A DNA stretch of 14,449 nucleotides from JAGLTN01 sp035403325 (lineage in GTDB: Bacteria; Planctomycetota; Phycisphaerae; Sedimentisphaerales; Anaerobacaceae): the NCBI GenBank assembly GCA_964492365.1, contig CAZBKA010000080.1, positions 1 through 14,449 on the forward strand, given 5' to 3'. The position numbers and the translations under genes are program-made. Of this stretch, positions 1 through 9,100 are shown one piece after another (position 1 is the first letter of the stretch; every line of letters starts with the position of its first letter). The notes beneath the pieces are model-generated. The model was not told the DNA's origin. It made no database searches and saw only the letters and a program-made list of their open reading frames with translations.

Positions 1-3000
1 GGCTCAGGATTTACCGTAAAGCTGCCGCTGCCAACAACATTTACATTAAGAGCACATGAATTCTTAACATAACTTACAAAGACAATCTTATTGGTATCCA
101 TATGTACAGTATTTGTCGTTGTTACCAGACTGTCATCATCCGTACCGCTCCAAAGTATCTGGTAATGTGTTGGTGGCTCGCTTACCGTAAGCTTAACCGT
201 TGTATACTGGTTATAATAAGTAAGACCACACGGATCTATCACTGGGCTGACACCAAGATCAGCATCCGTTAACGCTGTAAAGTTAAGTTCCATAGACTCT
301 GTTGTAAACATCGGATGGTGATAACCCATATCGACAATACCATCGTCCGGAACTGAATCTGTACGTGTAGTATAGCCATCGAAACCGAGCGTGCTTGCCA
401 AATCACTGCCGGAATCAAACGCCGGGCTGTTCACAAGCTGACCAGCTGCTATCTGCGACAGCATATAATCACTTAGGAACAACGGATCCCGATTAATATT
501 ATATTTACCAGGTGCCCATCCGTTACTGTCAGCATAAGTATTCGGATCCCAGCCATCTATGAAGCAGCCGGGTTCTGTATATACTGGAACATCTCCGGGG
601 CCAACAATACTATATGTAACATACGCTGACGACGGTTCCTCTGTAACACCCATAGATATCTGGGTACCAACATTATCCCAGACTATTGAATTAACAATCT
701 TTGCATTGCCGCCATTGGAAATATCAACACCGGCTCCGTAAACACTCGGATCCGATTCCATATGTATAACCGTTACTCCAAGATGCAGCATGTCTCCATA
801 GTAGCCTCCCCATGCCATCCTGTGTTTCTGATTATCCCATGTATCATGGAGTATAATTTCCTGTGACTGGGCATTATAACCAACACCTATCATAGTATGG
901 CCGTCAACCTGTATCAATACCGGATACCCGGCATCAATCTCTGCTTTATAATCTTCAAATGAAAATCCCCTGTTGGCATATGTATCAACCAACTGGCTAT
1001 AGTTTTCTGTCACAATATAGCCGCGAGATTCAGCAAACAGCCTCATGCCATGACAACCTTCTGTAGAAGGTGATCCCCAGGCTGAAGGAGGAATAAAATC
1101 AGATATTTTTTCACCAGCTGGATACATCACAAACCATGTACCACCATCTCCAAGGCTGTCTTTCGTACCACTACCATCACCATTCCAGTCCCATTTCCAC
1201 TGGCTTGTTCCCATATAATCAGCAGTGCAACTGCTCCATTTATGTTCAACACCGCTTGCTTCCCATGGATCGGGACCTTCTGACTGATAACTAATCCAGT
1301 AATCATCCACATGACCATTGGTAGTTCTGCCATCAAAACCCTTCTGTGTTGCGATAATTGAACATGCACCTGCTATAGGATTACTAGGATCATCTCCCTG
1401 ACCAATATCTGTCAAAGGTACAACCCCGCCATTCGTCGGTCCTGTATACATATTAGTATAACCATTACGGTCATAATAACCAAACAGCATACCAGCCGAC
1501 GTAGCCGAACAACCATAGGTCCAGGTTGAAGTTGGAACACCGCTAATAACAACATCACCAGCAGCACTTACAGCTTCTGCCTGAATATGCATTTTTACCG
1601 AATCAGGTCTGTCAGGCGGACTGTCTTGTAACAAAACTACAAGATTATCTAACTCACTCTCAGTAAGATCATCGCCCTTCGTTGTAGGTCCAGGCACTTC
1701 CAAATCTTCCGAACTGCCCTCCATTTCAAACACAGGTACTATCCTGTTACCTACAATAGTACAATTTGATATCACCTGGTCAGCCTGTGTTGTTACTGCT
1801 ATACCGCCGCCGTCATGACCTGCACCGTTATCTGTTATCAGACAGTTGATTATCGATGAGTAAGAACCGCCGTCAAAGAACAATCCGCCGCCTGAATATT
1901 CCGCAAGATTTTCTGAAATCAGACAGTCAACAATATTAACGTCAAGGCTGCTGATATGAATACCGCCGCCGCTGCCGTCAATTATATATGTCACGTTGGG
2001 GTCGGTTAAAGTCATGGATTCATTGCCAAAAATCTTGCACCCTATGATATTAGCTACTCCATGGTCACCATAAATACCGCCACCCTGCATAGCCATATTG
2101 TCAACAAAATTACAATCTTCAATAAGCGGATTCGAATTAGAGAAATCAATTCCACCTCCAATATCTGCCTGATTATCGTTTATATGACAATTCCTGAATA
2201 TCACAGAAGCTGAATCTTCAGAACAAATACCGCCACCATGACTGACTATAGGACTAAGGCGATATCTCCCCTGCCTCTTAGAAGCAACATTATTTGAGAT
2301 CGTACAGCCTTCAAACAATACATTACTGCCCTTGTCACAATAAACACCCGCACCAAATGAAGGAAGTTCGTACGATACTTGAGGTTCACGGAGTTTGCCT
2401 CCCCGATTACCGCCTAAACCGCTCATACCGCCGACAACCTCATTGCCGATTATCTTACAATCTATGAAATTAACATTAGAATTCAGTCCGCAATATACTG
2501 CGCCGCCGTAAGCTCCGTACCACTTATAATCGCCGTAATAACCCGTGATGGGGTTACCATCTTCAAGGAAATAGGCAGACCTAAGACTGGTACCGCCGGC
2601 CATTTGGTCCCATACTTGCCATAATTCCATATTGGGAACAACATCTGCAGGTGAAGTGCCAATCCTTCCCGGGTCAATATTAGGAAATTCCCAGTACCTG
2701 AATGTACTCCAGTTACCGCCGTAATTAGCCTGGCCGCCCGCAGGGGCAAAGTTACCACCATTCCCGCCATTGCCGCCTATTGCCGTGTTATTCTCGAATG
2801 TACAATTGATAAACTGGGGAGCCGAGCCAGTTCCACAATAAACCGCACCGCCTCTCGACCAGCCGCCCCAGCCGCCTCGGCCTGCATTATGTGTAGTATC
2901 GGCATTATAGCCATTACCGCCATTACCAGCTCGAAGAGAATTATCCCTGATAATACAGTTCCTAAAAATCGGACTTCCGCCAGTGTGGATGTAAATACAG

Positions 3001-6000
3001 CCTCCAAGGCCAGAAAAACCATCACCACCATTCATACCCGCCACAGTCGGGGTACCTCCGCTAAATTCTACAACGGCACAATTTCTCATTGTCAAACCAT
3101 CAATCACCGTATTGCTGTCAACCATACCATCTATCAAAAACGCACGGGATTCATAAAGACTGCCCTGGGTATCAATAATAGTATCTGCAACATACGCCGG
3201 GTCATTCGGGTTCCTTGAACGTATATGAACATTTTTATATAGTTCGATAACTGGACCTCTATATACACCTTTATAAACTTCGATTATATCGCCATCCTGG
3301 GCCGCAAAAACAGCATCGCGAATATCTGAATAATAATCGCTTCCGCCGTCACTTTTGACTTTAAGAATCTTTGGCGTCTCAAATTCTATATGGATTGTTT
3401 TATCCGAATACATAACAACAGTATTAGTCAGTTCCCTGGATGAATCACTCTCGGTCCCCTGCCAGTACGAAACCCTGTAACTGAAATTAGGATGCGCAAC
3501 CAGAGTTACTACCGTACCTGCATAAAAATCATTGTTCCCCTTTACCGGCACAGTTGTAACTGTACCATACGGATTAACGATTTCAATAGTAAGATGATAC
3601 ATACCAACATCAGCCGTCTTTGGAGAATGGTAGCCTATATCAACAATACCTTCATCACCTCCGCCGCCAGCCGCTGTCAGGCTGTCTGTTCTGGTAGTAT
3701 AAGTATCTAAACCAAGCGTACTTGCATAGTCGCTGCCTTTGTCAACTGCTGGGCTGTTCTGAAACTGACCAGCTACGATCTGACTGAGATAATAATCACC
3801 AAGGTCACCCGTAACAAACATCGGGTTGCTGTCAATATTATTGTCAGCATTCGACAAATTATTGATCCTAAAAGCACCTGTATAAACCGTCGTTCCGCCA
3901 CCGTAAGAAGAACGAACCGTGTAATCGCCATCCAGATTCCCATAAAATAGGTTGTTATATAATGTCGACTGACTATCTTCATCATAAACAGCAATCTTGT
4001 TACACTGGTTAAATATACAATTATTTATAAACGGATTACATCCAAAGTTGTTATAAATAGTTCCGCCTGTTCCGGTAAGCAATGTAATCGTATTATCAGC
4101 AAAAGTACAGTTACTAAAATTAAGATGCAAATTTTCATCAGCATTATATTCGGTTGATATCGCCGCCCCAATATCAACCGCTGAATTACCAACAAACAGA
4201 CAATTCTTGATCGTGGTATCATAGGGGACTAAAAAACAAAGACCGCCGCCAGCAGAGGAAGACATATTTCTTAATATTCTGCAATTCTCAAAAGTACTCC
4301 CAGTCAATAAACCGGCAACACCTCCGCCCCATCCATCTGCACCTGAAACGCTGTTATCGACAATATCACAATTTACTATTCTCAAACCTGCACCGGCTAT
4401 ACCATTTTTAAGATATATACCACCACCGGCATTATCAGCCGTATTACTTCTGATCGTACAACCTTCCAACAAAGCATCAGGATTAAGAGACACAGCATGG
4501 TCACAATAAATACCGCCGCCATAAAGTGCGTCATTGGACGAAAAAGATGTCGACTTTATTTGCAAAAGACAATTGGCGTCTATAGCTCCACCTGTATCAG
4601 TGGCTGTATTTAAACCAAATGCACATAACTGAATTTCAACAATAGCTGTGTCCGCTGTGGCAACTGCTCCACCACCTCCAAGAACAGAATTAGCACCATC
4701 ATCAACACCTGCTTTATTTGCACTAAAAAACGAATCAAAAATATGAAACTCAGAACTTTTCCCTGCAAAAATAGCTCCGCCGTCAAGGTTTGCATAGTTA
4801 TTAAGGAACCTTACGTCTTTGGTATTGACAATAGAATTATCTGCCTCTAATGCTCCACCCTTTATTGCTGAATGGTTATAATTAAACACACAACCAGAAT
4901 TAATATTCAACGTACTTGAAGACTCACAGTAAACAGCACCACCATGATTATTTGCCTCATTGTATGAAAATGTTGATAAATTTAGGTTATTGGATATTCC
5001 AGTTTTGTAATAAACAGCTCCGCCTCGGCTCATGTCATTTTCCGTAACACCGCCACTAGAGCTGGTACTAGAGTCTGAATTAGTACCGCCAACACCAGCC
5101 GTACCAGCTATTACAGTATTGCTGTTAAAAGTACACCTGAGTATATTAGGGTCAGATTGTTGATCTGCATAAATAGCTCCACCGTGACCACCACCTACAC
5201 CATCTCCACCAATACCGCCTCTCGTGACATGGTTGGGGTCTGGAGAAGATATAGCGTTACCGCCTTGGCCGCCTATACCACCGTGAGCAATGTTGTTAGA
5301 AAATGAACAATCAATAATCGTAGGTGTGCTTGCCTGGCCGCAATAAATTGCACCGCCGCAGCCGCTGCCTGAACCATTGCCGCCTTTGCCGCTGCGAACT
5401 GTAACATCAGTACCATTTGGATCACTGTTCGGATCATTGGGATCTGGAGGAATATGATATTTGAACTCATCAATACCTTTGCCGCCTTTGGCACCATAAA
5501 CATTACAATTATTAAAAACACAATTTCGAATTATAGGAGCATTACCAGCACCAATCTTAATCGCACCACCATAACCTTCGCCAACTACGGACCCGCCTGT
5601 TACCGTATTAGGGTCATTGGGATTATAATTAGCTTGAACAGCATCAGCACCCGTCAAGCCGCAAGCATAACCGTTGATAATCGTAAAACCTTCAATTTTA
5701 ATCTGACCCACACCATCTTCAATCGTAAAAGCTCTGCCTGAACCCTGACAGTCTATAACTGTCGTCGCAATACAGCACGGATCTGCAGGCTTAGCTGAAC
5801 GTATCGTTAAGCCATTAAGAGCAGCTGGAATAACAATGCCGTCAGCACCAATAAGGTTATATGGATTACCACCATTAGCCGAGTTAGGCTGGACAATAAT
5901 TAAACTATTGGTGGTCGTACATGCCGCAACAGCTTCTTGGATTGTATGGTACATCACCGGAACAATCATTGTCTGGCCCGCAAAAGCAAACATTGGAATT

Positions 6001-6041
6001 GCTAATAAAATGATTACACAAACAAATAGTCTGTTTTTCAT
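1..6041 (-). CDS. Giant secreted beta-helix protein with embedded C39-like peptidase (3' end outside window)
   Basis: Reading the minus strand from the ATG at 6041 gives a frame with no stop in any stretch I translated, through to the window edge (at least 2013 codons). A good ribosome site (AGGAG, complement of 6048-6052) precedes it by 6 bases. Residues 1-21 (MKNRLFVCVIILLAIPMFAFA) form a clear signal peptide. Residues of about 80-745 are Gly/Asn-rich beta-helix rungs with recurring GGAIYC / GGAVYC and 'NC.F.NN' patterns. A cap (STLGLDTYTTRTDS, GIVDIGYHS) lies at about 774-800 and an InlB-B-like beta domain at about 805-889. A second helix starts at about 905, holds a C39-like peptidase insert (about 1435-1766), and ends with a second cap (1883-1910) and a second InlB-B-like domain. 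It is probably a surface or extracellular adhesin or processing enzyme; its substrate and anchor are unknown. The C-terminus, possibly carrying a sorting signal, lies outside the window. Confidence 0.9.
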   Translation of the reverse strand, partial: MKNRLFVCVIILLAIPMFAFAGQTMIVPVMYHTIQEAVAACTTTNSLIIVQPNSANGGNPYNLIGADGIVIPAALNGLTIRSAKPADPCCIATTVIDCQGSGRAFTIEDGVGQIKIEGFTIINGYACGLTGADAVQANYNPNDPNTVTGGSVVGEGYGGAIKIGAGNAPIIRNCVFNNCNVYGAKGGKGIDEFKYHIPPDPNDPNSDPNGTDVTVRSGKGGNGSGSGCGGAIYCGQASTPTIIDCSFSNNIAHGGIGGQGGNAISSPDPNHVTRGGIGGDGVGGGHGGAIYADQQSDPNILRCTFNSNTVIAGTAGVGGTNSDSSTSSSGGVTENDMSRGGAVYYKTGISNNLNLSTFSYNEANNHGGAVYCESSSTLNINSGCVFNYNHSAIKGGALEADNSIVNTKDVRFLNNYANLDGGAIFAGKSSEFHIFDSFFSANKAGVDDGANSVLGGGGAVATADTAIVEIQLCAFGLNTATDTGGAIDANCLLQIKSTSFSSNDALYGGGIYCDHAVSLNPDALLEGCTIRSNTADNAGGGIYLKNGIAGAGLRIVNCDIVDNSVSGADGWGGGVAGLLTGSTFENCRILRNMSSSAGGGLCFLVPYDTTIKNCLFVGNSAVDIGAAISTEYNADENLHLNFSNCTFADNTITLLTGTGGTIYNNFGCNPFINNCIFNQCNKIAVYDEDSQSTLYNNLFYGNLDGDYTVRSSYGGGTTVYTGAFRINNLSNADNNIDSNPMFVTGDLGDYYLSQIVAGQFQNSPAVDKGSDYASTLGLDTYTTRTDSLTAAGGGGDEGIVDIGYHSPKTADVGMYHLTIEIVNPYGTVTTVPVKGNNDFYAGTVVTLVAHPNFSYRVSYWQGTESDSSRELTNTVVMYSDKTIHIEFETPKILKVKSDGGSDYYSDIRDAVFAAQDGDIIEVYKGVYRGPVIELYKNVHIRSRNPNDPAYVADTIIDTQGSLYESRAFLIDGMVDSNTVIDGLTMRNCAVVEFSGGTPTVAGMNGGDGFSGLGGCIYIHTGGSPIFRNCIIRDNSLRAGNGGNGYNADTTHNAGRGGWGGWSRGGAVYCGTGSAPQFINCTFENNTAIGGNGGNGGNFAPAGGQANYGGNWSTFRYWEFPNIDPGRIGTSPADVVPNMELWQVWDQMAGGTSLRSAYFLEDGNPITGYYGDYKWYGAYGGAVYCGLNSNVNFIDCKIIGNEVVGGMSGLGGNRGGKLREPQVSYELPSFGAGVYCDKGSNVLFEGCTISNNVASKRQGRYRLSPIVSHGGGICSEDSASVIFRNCHINDNQADIGGGIDFSNSNPLIEDCNFVDNMAMQGGGIYGDHGVANIIGCKIFGNESMTLTDPNVTYIIDGSGGGIHISSLDVNIVDCLISENLAEYSGGGLFFDGGSYSSIINCLITDNGAGHDGGGIAVTTQADQVISNCTIVGNRIVPVFEMEGSSEDLEVPGPTTKGDDLTESELDNLVVLLQDSPPDRPDSVKMHIQAEAVSAAGDVVISGVPTSTWTYGCSATSAGMLFGYYDRNGYTNMYTGPTNGGVVPLTDIGQGDDPSNPIAGACSIIATQKGFDGRTTNGHVDDYWISYQSEGPDPWEASGVEHKWSSCTADYMGTSQWKWDWNGDGSGTKDSLGDGGTWFVMYPAGEKISDFIPPSAWGSPSTEGCHGMRLFAESRGYIVTENYSQLVDTYANRGFSFEDYKAEIDAGYPVLIQVDGHTMIGVGYNAQSQEIILHDTWDNQKHRMAWGGYYGDMLHLGVTVIHMESDPSVYGAGVDISNGGNAKIVNSIVWDNVGTQISMGVTEEPSSAYVTYSIVGPGDVPVYTEPGCFIDGWDPNTYADSNGWAPGKYNINRDPLFLSDYMLSQIAAGQLVNSPAFDSGSDLASTLGFDGYTTRTDSVPDDGIVDMGYHHPMFTTESMELNFTALTDADLGVSPVIDPCGLTYYNQYTTVKLTVSEPPTHYQILWSGTDDDSLVTTTNTVHMDTNKIVFVSYVKNSCALNVNVVGSGSFTVNPE
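66..470 (-). repeat. Cap plus InlB-B-like module, copy 2 (protein-level repeat)
   Basis: Residues 1858-1992 of the giant protein. DYMLSQIAAGQLVNSPAFD, STLGFDGYTTRTDS and GIVDMGYHHP match copy 1 almost motif for motif, followed by a beta domain with ILWSGTDDDS and TNTVHMDTNKIVFVSY. A further stretch, LNVNVVGSGSFTVNPE, begins right at the window edge and looks like the start of another InlB-B-like or bacterial-repeat domain. The protein therefore continues beyond this window with at least one more domain. Confidence 0.8.
740..1740 (-). other. C39-like cysteine peptidase domain inserted in the second beta-helix
   Basis: Residues of about 1435-1766 of the giant protein break the rung pattern. 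After an acidic, proline-containing linker comes WTYGCSATSAGMLFGYYD, the nucleophile region of papain-fold C39-like peptidases, with Cys1511 (codon 1509-1511). Later, GYPVLIQVDGHTMIGVGYN supplies His1715 and EIILHDTWDN supplies Asp1733, in the usual Cys-His-Asp order and spacing style. Between them DWNGDGSGTKD (1618-1628) resembles a calcium-binding loop with the last acidic ligand one residue early. There is no Gln six residues before the Cys, where papain-like enzymes place the oxyanion-hole Gln (Ser1505 is there). Activity is therefore plausible but not certain. Fold and triad are inferred from motifs only. Confidence 0.75.
3378..3797 (-). repeat. Cap plus InlB-B-like module, copy 1 (protein-level repeat)
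   Basis: Residues 749-889 of the giant protein. They begin DYYLSQIVAGQFQNSPAVD, continue through STLGLDTYTTRTDS and GIVDIGYHSP, and end with a beta-rich domain containing VSYWQGTESDSS and TNTVVMYSDKTIHIEFE. The same order and motifs return at residues 1858-1992. The first part looks like the C-terminal cap of a beta-helix; the second resembles the divergent InlB B-repeat / bacterial-repeat domains ('W.GT..D' and 'N.V.M...K.I.V.F'). Module 2 starts a new helix immediately afterwards. Confidence 0.8.
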
Positions 6042-6124
6042 ATTCCGCTCCTAACCTTAATTTTTATATAATACCTGCATATAGTATCATTCTAAAAGGG
6101 CTTAAACTTTAATACATTAAGAAA

Positions 6125-6163
6125 GGTTTGCAGATAAAATTCTATAATTATTATCTGCAAACC
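6125..6163 (-). terminator. Hairpin between secretin and beta-helix genes
   Basis: A perfect 13-bp inverted repeat (GGTTTGCAGATAA at 6125-6137, TTATCTGCAAACC at 6151-6163) with a 13-base loop. In the gene direction it starts 32 bases after the secretin stop codon and is followed by TTTCTTAATG. This fits an intrinsic terminator for the secretin gene, although the T-run is imperfect. It leaves about 80 bp of AT-rich sequence (6042-6124) for a separate promoter of the beta-helix gene. TATTAT and TACTAT boxes are present there, but I found no convincing -35 element. Confidence 0.65.
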
Positions 6164-6195
6164 GTATATTCTTACGAAAACACTATCTTTTTTGA

Positions 6196-9100
6196 TTAGA
6201 AATCACCTTCCATCGCAGCTATAGCATCAGCCTCAGCTTCCTCCTGCAGAATTATTGTAGGTTTAACCAGAATCAAAAGAATTCTCTGGTCTTTTACTTT
6301 GCTGCGATTATTAAATGCTCTTCCAATAATAGGCATCTTGCTCAGAACAGGAACACCTGATTCTGTTTCTACTTCTGCCGTCAATTTCTGTCCACCTAAC
6401 AAAAGCGTACCGCCATCAGGAACACTAACACGTGTACGAACACGAGATGTCTCAACCTGTGGATATTCAATTGCCATATTCATATCACTGGAACTATTAG
6501 TGTACATACCAACATCAATTGTTCGAGAGGTAAAACCAAGGAAGTCGTCAAGCTGAGCTTCAATATTCAAAATTACATGCTTCTTATCATGGGAAATAGT
6601 AGGTGTAACATTAAGAATAGTTCCTGAAGTAACGGTCCTGTCTTCGTAGTTAATATTACTCATCAAAATAGGATCAGCTGTGCCTGCAGTCGAAGCGGTA
6701 GTATCTACTTCAATATCACCGGCATAACCAAACACTGTCTGAACACGCAAGTCAGCTGATTCACCATTGATTACAGTTACCTTTGGTGCCGTCAAAGATC
6801 TGGTATCCTTATGAGCCTGCGTTGCTCTGAGTACAAAGTCAACCAGAAGATCATCCCATATGCCTGTACCACTAAGCTGTGCAGCAGTTCCGGTGCCTGC
6901 CAAGCTTCCAGGTACATCTGCTAATGAAGCAGTACTTGTCATATCGCTTGATCCCTGATTAACAGTAGCCCAGCCAAAATTACCACCGAGGTTGAATGAA
7001 AAATCAACGTCAAGACCAATATCCTCAAGGAAATTTTCACCTACCAACAAAAATCTGGCTTCGATTGCAACCTGATAACCAAGAGACTTACGAAGCTTCT
7101 CAAGAAGTTTATCGATCTTACCATGAATTTCTGAAGTCTGGCGTACAATAAGCTTCTTTGTACCATACATAGTTATTGAACCCTCACCGCCAAGATCTTC
7201 CCAGCTCTCAGGATCAATCGTCTTTTGGATCAAAACAACCAACCCGCCTGCTCTTTCAGTAGAATCTTCCTTAAGCTCCTCCCTGTCCAGTTCGTCATCA
7301 CTTCCACCGGAATCCTGGAAACCACCGCCAACACTATCAATACTTGCGGAACTGCTTCCTCCTGTAGGAGCCTCTGTCCTGTAATCAGCTGCTCTGCCAA
7401 GCAAATCGGTAATATCATATACTAATGTTTCAAGCTTACTTGGAAGTGAAAAAACAGTCGCAATGGTTATAACACCATCTTCAACTGAATAACCAAGTTC
7501 CGCAAAACCGCCTGAAACAGACTTCAAAAGCAAATCCAAAGCTGCGCCTAATTGTATCTCATCCACTGCCTCCATATTAATAGGCTTCGTTGGTTCGATA
7601 TCTGCATTGTCAAATAAATCGCCCCACATAACGACAATCTTCAAAGGGGGATTTACTGAATTTTTCAATATATCAAGAGCTGCACTAAAAGAGGTATCAG
7701 GTGTCAATTCAGAAAGATTGACCGTCTCACCAAGCTGTTTATAGACAGCCGCGTTGACTGGGTTCTGACCAATAGCTTCTTCTGGTTTACGCTTTGCCGA
7801 AATTTCACGCCAGTTCTTAGGCAATGTCATTTCTTGAGCATAAGGAATCGCAGACTCGTCAGTCGAGAAAAGCATATCTGATCTTTGTTTTTCGGATTCT
7901 TTTTCCAACAGAAGCTGCCTTCTAAAATCAATCGTATCTTCAAGGGTCTGCTTAAGAATAAGAGCATTATTATTTAATGGATCAATTGCAAGAAGGTTGT
8001 CAAGCTGACCAAGGGCCTCATCATATCGCTGCTGCTCAAGATAAGCATTGGCATTGTCCATCAGCTCTGTAACTCTTTTTTGCCTGTCAGCTTCCATCTG
8101 CTCTCTATGGACTTTCTGGGTCTCAATAGACTCCTGACGCCTTTTCTCTTCAAGAGCGATCTGCTGATCTTTTTTGCCCTGCTCTATCTTGTCGTGTAAC
8201 TGACCAAGCTGATTGCTGTATTCCGTAAAAAGCTGGTCACCAAGATGAAGCTGATTTGCATTAACAAGGCGTTGAGCTGTTTCAACAGCATCTTTGGCCT
8301 CATCAAACTTACCCTCACTTATAAAAGCATTGGCCTTCGCTGTCGAATCTGTAACAACAGCATTGGTATGGCTCTTAATAATATCTCTTTTTCTGTTGAT
8401 AACATCAATATAAGCATCTTCTTTTTCAACCGAAACTGCTGCTTCAGGCGCAGTTGCAACCTCTACCTCTGTTATCTCCGTTGTGGTTGGTTCAACTGTT
8501 ACTGCCTCTTGCGGAGCTGCCTCAACTACAAATTCTTTGAGTTCTGCTGCTTCATTGGTATCTTTAACTACCGCAACATCATTAACTTCCGTCAGTTCTT
8601 TTGCAGGTTCGTCTAGCTCTTCAAACTGCTCAACTGCCGGTGCCTGCTTTGCAAGAATATTGTCAATCTTAACAAGATAATCTTCTGCTGTCTCACCAGC
8701 ACCTGCTACAAGCAAACCATTTTTGCTGACTTTGATAAAACCTTCACGAGCCTGCTCATACTGACCAGATTTAAAAAGGTCAACGCTCTTGTTATAAAGC
8801 TCTGCTATCTCGTTCTTTTCTCCGCCAACTTTGGTCTCTATCTTAGCAAGACTCGCTGTTACAAGTTGCCTTTCCTCTTCAGAAAGATACTGGTTGCTTA
8901 GAATCTTTTCATAATAAGCTTTAGCCTGAACAGTTTTACCACTGCTCATTAGAGCATCAGCTTCTTTGATATTTTTTAATATGCCGTCTCTCTGAACAGA
9001 GGCTTCCTTTGTTTTGGTAAGAAGTGTTTCGATCTGGTTAAGTTCGTCAACTGAAAGATATTCCTTGTAGTCCTTTGCACGAAGCAGTGATTCCTCTGCC

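Noticed and set aside
2889..3710. Plus-strand open frames of 72-109 codons
   Set aside because: Antisense to the beta-helix gene; the sequence is fully explained by the long minus-strand frame.
1127..5521. Several minus-strand open frames of 60-95 codons, all in one register
   Set aside because: They share a single frame offset from the giant beta-helix gene and are frame shadows of its Gly/Asn-rich repeats, with no signals of their own.
2400..5600. Possible DNA repeats or CRISPR-like array because of recurring 'ccgccg' and 'accgcc' motifs
   Set aside because: The recurrences are irregular in spacing and encode the Gly-Gly turns of successive beta-helix rungs; no constant repeat/spacer pattern exists.
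8245..8680. Plus-strand open frames of 65-123 codons, one Ser/Thr-rich
   Set aside because: They lie antisense inside the secretin gene over its Glu/Ala/Val-rich linker. Composition bias of that linker explains the open frames, and no ribosome site or family resemblance is seen.
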